Assembly (NCBI GenBank): GCA_025558075.1
Contig: JAHLKF010000005.1
Location: 434,001 to 498,000 of the forward strand
Source of the DNA: Gaertneriomyces semiglobifer
Taxonomy: Eukaryota; Chytridiomycota; Chytridiomycetes; Spizellomycetales; Spizellomycetaceae
Direction: 5' to 3'
DNA: 64,000 nucleotides
In this document: piece after piece, positions 57,267 through 64,000 of the stretch
How positions within the stretch are numbered: position 1 is the first letter of the stretch
How the letters are laid out: each line of letters opens with the position of its first letter
Notes under the pieces: model-generated
Seen by the model: the letters and a program-made list of their open reading frames with translations, nothing else
Database searches by the model: none
Told to the model about the DNA's origin: nothing
Position numbers and translations under genes: made by a program

Positions 57267-58785
57267 ATGGCAGCAGTACAATTAGGCTTTGCAGAGCCGT
57301 TTGAGAAAGATGCGGTGTTCACCATCGATGAATTTCCCAACAAGATCGGAGGAAAACCTGTATGAATCACTTTTCACACGCGCGTGGGAAAATGTGGACG
57401 CTCCTTGCTGAAACTCTCTACTTTGTATTTCTTCCTCAGCTATGGCTGAACCCAGATCATTTGCTGACTGCTGCTGACGTGACCTGCGGTATTTGTGGAA
57501 AAGTAATGGTCTTGTTGACCCAGGTACAGGCCAAGCTTGCTCTCATCCTTTCCTTTAAAAAAGTTTTTCATCTCATTCCACCTTGTGTATGCGCCTTAGT
57601 TCTACACACCCGAGGATGACCCACCAGAAGCTTTCCACCGCACCATGTATGTCTTTGTTTGTCGAGACGGAAAGTGCCACAGCCAAAACTGGAAGCAATG
57701 GTACAGATTTGTTACACCGACTTGGGTTGTCCTAATGGCACCAAATGGCTTACTATAGTCCAACATTAGCATAAAGGCTTTTCGCAGCCAGTTACCTGAA
57801 GACATTCCCCATGTCGATGCTTCATCGCCGCCTGAACGGCTTTTAACAGACACTCGGGGTATGTTTTTTTAACGTCATCCGGACTACGCGTTGATGCTAA
57901 GCACATTTTGTGTAGCACCACAGTGTCGTGTGTGCGGATTACTAGGATCCAAAGTCTGTTCTCGATGCAAACTGGTTCAATATTGCTCGCGTGAGCATCA
58001 ACTAGACGATTGGACCCAAGGCAAGCATAAACAACATTGCAGCAACAGTGCTGAACCCCACTTTGGCGGAGCCTCTGCTCTCTTATTTCCGGAATCTGAG
58101 CTGGTTTCGGAGAATGAACCCGAAGCCCCAGTTGTGTACGATATTGAAACTGTGGCGGCGCAGCTGCAGGAGCAACTCAAAGTCAACGAACAGGTTGCGG
58201 CGTCCATGGTAGAGGATGATGCCGAGGAAACAGAGGTTGAGGTGGACAAGGCCTTTTTAAAGTTTCAGAAACGAATCGAAAGAGAGCCAGAACAAGTTGT
58301 ACGATACGCCCGGGTAGCATACGATGATGACTCCACCAAAGTCGAGCCGTTGTGGGCCAGCGACAGTGGGGTGCCGCAACCATCCGACGTGCCAGCATGT
58401 CCTCACTGTGGCAAAGACCGAACCTTCGAGTTCCAGGTGCGTTCACCCCAAAGTTTCCTTGTTCGTCTCTATCACCTCTTGACACTTTGATACCTCCCAG
58501 ATAATGCCACAACTGTTAACGCATCTCAAAATCGATCATTTTGCTCGCGATGCCTTAGACTGGGGCACAATTCTTGTTTATTCATGTAGCTCCAACTGCC
58601 AACCGACGGACGATGCCGGACAACCTTTACCATACATGCAAGAGGTCGTCTGGCGGCAGTTATTTAGCGAACAAGGTATGGGCGACAGCGCTAAGAAGGC
58701 ACTGGAAGAGGCACGCGCTCGAGAAATCCTACAGCGCCAGACAGCGCCAGCGGTAGAGGGTGGCGCAGCCCACGAAGCTCGCTAA
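57267..58785 (+). CDS. PDCD2: PDCD2-type protein with MYND finger (ribosomal protein uS5 chaperone family)
   Basis: PDCD2 and its relatives (Tsr4 in yeast, trus, PDCD2L) protect newly made ribosomal protein uS5. The start is at 57267 (MAAVQLGFAEPFEKDAVF). Splicing joins FPNKIGGKP to LWLNPDHLL, then DVTCGICGKVMVLLTQ to QFYTPEDDPPEAFHRTMYVF. A MYND zinc finger follows (CRVCGLLGSKVCSRCKLVQYC, REHQLDDWTQGKHKQHC). The C-terminal domain has QVVRYAR, ACPHCGKDRTFEFQ joined to IMPQLLTHL, and LDWGTILVYSCSSNC, the PDCD2_C signature. Five or six short introns. The last residues are Ala/Glu-rich, TAA at 58783. The presence of MYND favours PDCD2 over PDCD2L. Confidence 0.9.
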
Positions 58786-58897
58786 CGCAATTGCGATCCA
58801 TAACCTGCAACTGCGGTTTCCCATGCTTATCTATATAACACTAGAATAAAATCTTATATTACACGGGTACCCGAGAGTGATTCATGCCCGTACGTAA

Positions 58898-61800
58898 CTA
58901 CGCTTCGGATTGTTCACTTCGAGACGCGGGTCGAGATGCCTTGCCTAAGCCATCTCCACTCCGGGAAATGGAAGATTTTCGATCGGACTGCACTGGCTCC
59001 GATGTCCTCCTTGCTTCTGCAACGAGCGCGTCGTTGTCGAGCGGTGGAATTTCAGCCTCCGCAGTTAAGTGGCTCTTGGAGTGTTCCACCCGCTCACTGC
59101 TCGATGACAGTGTCGCGGAACGCGGTGCATGTTGTCGCACAGTGGAAGACTGTTCTGCGGTATCGGGTCTATTTTGTGATGACGCCGAGGCCTCGGTAGC
59201 CTTTGCTTCGACATCGGGAACCGTTTGGTACAGAGCATTATGCGCGGCTTGCAAGTATCGGCGTTGGTCAAGTTTCACTAGGTGCATAAAGAGAGGTTAG
59301 CGATATTCCCTTCACTAACTTCCGTCAGCGCGCAGCCAATATAAACCTTGTGTATGTAGTGCTCGCCGCTCCACTTCTGGAATTAAGAATGACGCAACAA
59401 GATCAGCCACCGTGGTACGACCTGGCTCTTGTCCGTTATCCCTACAAGCGGCCGCCAGAGTTAGCCCTGCGCTTATGCGGATGTTCTCGTGCAACGCTTG
59501 AAGGTTCTCACCTGTTCTCGAGTTTCTCAACCACTCCCGCCAGCTTCTCAACGTAGTCGCGCACTTCTACTTTTGCTCGTTCTCCGCTTACTTTGTCAAT
59601 GGATTCTTGTACAATATTTTCCAGGAAAGTGTCAACAGTTTCCGAGTGTACGCCCACAATTTGCCGGAAAATTTCGTCTTCACGCTTTCTTCGCTCCAGC
59701 TCGGCTTGCCTGCGCCCCGACTCTGCTGCCTCCCGCATTCGCCGGGTCCTAGTTGCGAGCATGACCAATGCAGATATTTGCCTTTGTTGTCGTAGTCGCG
59801 TAAGTTCCTTCGTGAGAAAGTCCAAAGTCATAGCAGTATGCGTGGAGATCAAGTGGCGGTCAACGTACGACTCCAACGTTGGTGCTGATGGTGGAGGCAT
59901 GTTGTCGATCTCGCTGCCAGGATAGACAATTTCCTGCAAGGAATCCATACGCGTTAGTGTACTCTTCCTGGCGAGACCTCTGGGACGAGGCGTACCTCAA
60001 CAATTTCTTCCTCCAAGTCCTCTCCAGGGCCACCATTGACCGAAGCACCGACGCTACGTTCCTTTCTCACTGCCTCCTCTTTCTTCAACCAGGTATCTAC
60101 GGCTTCATCCATTGTACCGCCCCGATCCACGACTTCGCCTCCGGCGACGTCCGCAGCAGCAGCAGCTACTGCCGGAGCACCAACGTCCTCTCGCCTGCTA
60201 AGTCTGTCAAATACTTCCTGGGCTTGCGCGGCGGTAAGAGGTCGCGTTGTCATCCGCTCTGTTGTCTGCGTGCGAATATGCTCCTCCGATGCACGGTGAA
60301 TCGCTTGGCGCATCCGAAGCTCGTTAATGAGATGTATACGGCGCTCCTTGCCTGCGTAAGATTGTTATGCACAGCGGTGTGAGGGAAGCATAAACAAGAG
60401 CGACTGCACCTTGATACATTGCGTTTTGCACTACACGGCCACGGATAAGCTTCTGCAGCAGGACAGCGGCGATCTCTCGAGCTTCCTCCTCTTCAGATCT
60501 ACAAACCAAGTAAAGCCCATTAGGCATACAGGAGAATGCTTGTTCACTGATTGGACGCACATGCTCTGCACAACGACGGGCGTCTTTGGTCGCACTGCTG
60601 GTTTAGGGATCTTCTGGGCAAACCGCAGCGGTGGCTCCTCCTGTCCCAGCTGTTCCGCAGCTTTGCGTTGTTTAAGCCGCTGGTCCATGAGCGCCAATTC
60701 CGCTTGCATTTGGCGGTTCTGTGAGACGTATTTATCAGGACAGGTATGAAAGAAAGTGCGCTTTTGACGGTACCTTGCGGGCAGAGAGATTGCGGGAGTT
60801 GCTCGACAATGGTGGTATAGACATGTCGCTTTGTAAGACACGAGGCAGCATGTCTCGCTCCAGCTCTTCCAAAGCTAAGAACACTGAACATGAGAACTCA
60901 TCTGGCATAGGTGAACCTTCAGAAGCGCAGCCTCACCCTCGTAATCTTCAAAGTCACCGAATCGAACCTGGAGTGTCTCTTGAGGCCGGTCAAAGAAAAC
61001 TCCGTCTCTTGTCTTTGGTGCGTATACTCGGCTGCCAAAGTCGGCATATTCCTCTATGATGTCTCGTCTTTCAATCTTCACTTCTACCTTTGACCTTTTA
61101 TCCGCTAACTTTCTCAACGCTTTTACTTTTTTACTCTTAAGCCGTTCTACTAGATTATCCCGCTCCTTTAACTTGTTTTCCCACACCTTTTTGACACGTT
61201 CATTGTTTAGCCTTTCGTTTTCTTCCTCCCGTTGCTCGATGACTTGCGCCAAAATTTCTAAACGGGCATCCTGAAGGTTCTTAATCTCTTGCTCCCGATC
61301 CCGCCATTCTTGTAACTCCATCTGCTCCATCATTTGCAAGCGGCGTTCAAATGACTCTTGGTCCACAACTTTAGGCAAGGTTGCCTCCCACGCACGTTTT
61401 GCCCGCGCCCTTTCAATCATTTCCACTTCAGCAAGTCCAACAGGCAGGCCAGCCCCCCATGTCAAAGTCGCTATGGCGAGTAACTCTGGCGGGTTTTCGG
61501 CACTAAGATGCGCTGCTATTGTGTACTCGGGAGAGTATGGATCGGTCTGAGCCTCACTCTCGCGGTACATGGTCTGTATAGCAACCGTCTTCGTTGGGGG
61601 AGTTGCGGGACGTGTAGTGGCTTGTTGAACCAGTATCGGTGGTCTCCGAGCGTACACGATCTGGGTCCCAATACTAGGCATGTAAGGAATGATGGGTCGA
61701 CGGAAATACTTGAACCGGTTTGACCCAACCACATCAGGATTCGCAACATTGTACGTACGACGATCCTGACCCAAATCTGGTGGAAGCGCATGTGTTCGGA

Positions 61801-62128
61801 TGGCATATTGGGCTTGTGGATGGTGCGGTAAAACTGAGAACATGTTCTCAAAAGATGGTCTGATCAACTGTAAGGCTTGGAGATTATAACGACAAGTCAT
61901 CCCACAATGACATTTGGCAATTGCCTACTTACCACATCGTGGGTTTGAGCCGCTACTACGGCTTTGACATGATCTTTTCTTCCCGCCACAGAATGATTGA
62001 CGTCTACACAAGCAGCTCATGAACATTGCGACAGGACAAGCTTGGATTCAGAAGATGTTCTCACCGTAAAGGTAATCATGCGGCCGATTCTGCGTCACCT
62101 TTGTACGTACCACTGTTTGGGAGGCCAT
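58898..62128 (-). CDS. CFAP91: Cilia and flagella associated protein 91 (MAATS1/AAT-1)
   Basis: CFAP91 is part of the calmodulin and radial-spoke-associated complex at the base of spokes 2 and 3 in motile axonemes. Exon 1 starts at 62128 (MASQTVVRTKVTQNRPHDYL), joined in phase to VNHSVAGRKDHVKAVVAAQ. Then come FENMFSVLPHHPQA and NRFKYFRRPIIPYMP. The conserved core is EAQTDPYSPEY, LLAIATLTWGAGLPVGLAEV and EMIERARAKRAWEATLP. Coiled coils follow, then LLQKLIRGRVVQNAMYQG (IQ-like), LTKELTRLRQQRQISALVML, MREAAESGRRQAEL and VASFLIPEVERR. The last exon (59287-58898) is Ser/Glu-rich. About 800 residues in ten or so exons. With IFT56 it shows that the genome encodes a motile axoneme. Confidence 0.9.
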
Positions 62129-62230
62129 CTTGGCAAATACCATACACTGTAATTGGCAAAGCGCCGCAGCCGAGGAAACAGTCCTGCTCACTGACAGACC
62201 GCGTTGTCGGAGTATTTTCGTAAGCCAAAA

Positions 62231-62238
62231 TCACGTGA
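62231..62238. promoter_or_regulatory. E-box-like TCACGTGA motif upstream of CFAP91
   Basis: A perfect palindromic octamer, part of the decamer ATCACGTGAT, 103 bases upstream of the CFAP91 start in the 272-bp gap behind PA2G4. It is identical to the motif in the PDCD2 promoter. Function inferred from recurrence. Confidence 0.4.
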
Positions 62239-62400
62239 TCTGTATATGATGAATGTGGATGGAGCCTTTAACATTTGAGGACAAAACTGCCAGTGTAAAG
62301 TACTGAGATACTCGTTGATTATCGTAGTTAATAAGATAGACAAAAGCTCTATAATCTGGCGACTCAGCACACGATGCGACGACGGTGTCAATTGACCTCT

Positions 62401-63886
62401 TCAAGACATGTCCATCGAGGAATCCGCCTGTATGAACAGTTAGTGCTTGTTCGGTACCGTTAAAGTACGTTCAACTGTCGACCTACCAGTCGGAGTCCTG
62501 CAGGCAGTCTGCTTTTGACCGCGCGTTCCTTTCCTTCCAGCACGTCGTTGTATCCTGCAACATCAACAGAATAGTCGGAATGCACGAATCTGAGGCATGA
62601 CAGTTAGCTAGAGCGCATGAACTAGACAAACAAGTCGAGCAACTTACGGCAGCGGTAAATCTCCGGCTGTTATTCTCAGAGCTCCACTCTGCATAACGAG
62701 TACAGTTGCCATGAATCGCGCGACATATTCGTTGTTCTTCTCCAGCGCAACCAATCTCGGCTTCAAAAGCCCATGGTTGACGCACTCCTGTACACCTAGT
62801 CTGTGCTTTGAATCCGTCGAAGCCAATTCACGTAGCGCAAACGGAAAGACCGAGAACCGCTGCGTGGCTTCAGTATACGCAGCACGGGATGCCTTCAACT
62901 TCAACGCATACTGTGTGTTCACGTCACGGGTCAACACGTACGGGCGCGGCGTTGGAAGCTCGTTGTAATGCTGAGTTGGCGAGGTGTTACTCGTCAAAAG
63001 AACGTCAATTGTGTATGCTTCGTCCTGACCGATATCGAAAGGCTCAGACTCTGAATCGGAAGATGAATTCGGAATTTCGCGGTCCGTTTCAGGAAGGAAT
63101 CGCTTTATTTGATGTGAGGCAGTGTTCGCGACGGGTGCACAGTTGTACGCCGCGGCCACTTTCGCAATTGCATGGGTAATCTCAGTAGAAGGTCTGCCCG
63201 CTGCCACAAGGCGAGTCGCAACTTGAGCAGCATAGTAAGTGGCGCAAATGACATCGGCAGCTCGTCCAGTGATAGGTGTTTGTGGAGTTGGGTTTAATAC
63301 GGTAGTATGTGCGAGACTGGCGATGTATCCATCAATGTGAACTCCCAAGTCACTGTAATGCACCGATTAATAAACAACGCGGCGCACATGGCCCTACAGC
63401 CTTGAACATACATTTTTACGACATCTCCAGCTTTCAGCAATGTCGTATCATCCTCCAGCGGAGAGAAATTGCATATGACGTTGTCAATTGAGACACAGGT
63501 TGGTCTTGCGATTCCTCGCTCCAACTGGCCCTTTTTGAAAACTCTGCTTGTCTATGTGACAGTAGCCTCGGAGTAAGTACAACGTCCTCATCCAACTTTG
63601 CGCAGGACAGGACGAACCATTTCCATTATCAACTTATCGCCCATTCTGCACAGGTCCACCACGTTACAGCCTATGCGGCACGCTGCTAAGACTTGCTTCA
63701 TCACCTCTAACAGGCAGGTACTCGTGAGCACGGGAAACCTCCTTCTTTGGCGGCCAAGGTCAAAATGGACTTACCATTGGCGATATCGGCAGCGGTACGG
63801 TACTTTGTGATGACATTTGGATCCGAAAAGTCGTTGTCCTGGCCCAGGCGCTCAACGGCCGTCGAGTCTAATTCCATCAAAGACAT
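62401..63886 (-). CDS. PA2G4: Proliferation-associated 2G4 / EBP1-type protein
   Basis: PA2G4 has the methionine-aminopeptidase (pita-bread) fold but no peptidase activity; it binds ribosomes near the tunnel exit and takes part in ribosome biogenesis. The start at 63886 gives MSLMELDSTAVERL. Then VITKYRTAADIAN, LERGIARPTCVSIDNVICNF, and after an intron (acceptor near 63350) KIDLGVHIDGYIASLAHTTV. NHGLLKPRLVALEKNNEYVA and QSGALRITAGDLP follow, then FVHSDYSVDVAGYNDVLEGK. A final intron with a CTAAC branch site seems to join GLRL to ADSSMDMS with TGA at 62401; without splicing the frame would end at 62460. Most residues that bind metal in true aminopeptidases are not in their usual context. About 390 residues. 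Confidence 0.85.
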
Positions 63887-64000
63887 GGTGCTTTCTCTAT
63901 ACTGTCCCTCTTGTATATAAATTATGGTTGGAAGTCAACAGAAAGTGCTTGCACTGTGAACAATTTGTGGAATGGCCAAAAAAAATCAAAGGGCCTTCGC
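63887..64000. promoter_or_regulatory. Upstream region of PA2G4 at the window end
   Basis: 114 bases upstream of the PA2G4 start, with a TATA-like TTTATATA on the minus strand near 63914-63921, about 30 bases before the start. No further gene is visible before the window ends. Confidence 0.4.

Noticed and set aside
58884..59300. Plus-strand frame of 138 codons
   Set aside because: Antisense of the last CFAP91 exon.

Overview
This window looks like nuclear DNA of a zoosporic (flagellated) fungus, most likely a chytrid. Most genes are split by short introns of about 55-75 nt with GT..AG ends and occasional CTAAC branch sites. Typical fungal genes (a PDR-type ABC transporter, an LCB3-type sphingoid-base phosphatase, a mitochondrial MRS2) sit beside two flagellar genes (IFT56/TTC26 and CFAP91). 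Several other genes are ones that Dikarya have usually lost (RTEL1, ERCC6L/PICH, SLBP). All calls come from reading the translations; no database search was run.

Layout. 1-9.8 kb: the 3' end of a Ser/Asp-rich protein, an unknown 328-aa protein, then MRS2 and RAD51D on the minus strand, the condensin HEAT subunit CAP-G/Cnd3 (+) and sorting nexin 3 (-). 10-20.4 kb: PABPN1-type poly(A)-binding protein, a half-length ZPR1, an unknown protein, FKBP2-type ER prolyl isomerase, a twin CX9C protein (-), COG6 (+) and the GTPase GNL1 (-). 21-27.4 kb: LCB3-type phosphatase (+), spliceosome factor TFIP11/Ntr1 (-), mitochondrial uS2m (+). 27.4-34.9 kb: RTEL1 (-) and ERCC6L/PICH (+) diverge from about 100 bp. 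36.5-39.7 kb: an intronless 1075-aa protein that I do not recognise. 40.1 kb: tRNA-Pro(AGG). 40.8-48.4 kb: a RING-finger protein, a coiled-coil repeat protein, IFT56 and SLBP. 51.5-63.9 kb: the PDR transporter, PDCD2, CFAP91 and PA2G4/EBP1.

The most unusual segment is 48.7-51.5 kb. Two direct repeats of about 150-190 bp flank a 2.6-kb stretch. It holds a relic of the RNA polymerase III subunit POLR3F (RPC34) with its introns still present, joined in frame to a string of EsV-1-7-type cysteine repeats, followed by a PD-(D/E)XK-like nuclease segment. All three parts carry disabling changes: a 4-bp tandem duplication, a TAG codon, and a deletion with frameshift. EsV-1-7 repeats are best known from brown-algal viruses and their hosts, so this looks like the trace of a mobile or virus-related gene caught in a host-gene fusion.

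Functionally the window is a mix of housekeeping modules: chromosome maintenance (RAD51D, condensin, RTEL1, PICH), RNA processing (PABPN1, TFIP11, SLBP), ribosome biogenesis (GNL1, PDCD2, probably PA2G4), trafficking (SNX3, COG6), mitochondria (MRS2, uS2m, CX9C protein) and the flagellum (IFT56, CFAP91). Head-to-head pairs with short shared promoters are common, and E-box-like TCACGTGA/TCATGTGA motifs recur about 100-165 nt upstream of several starts.
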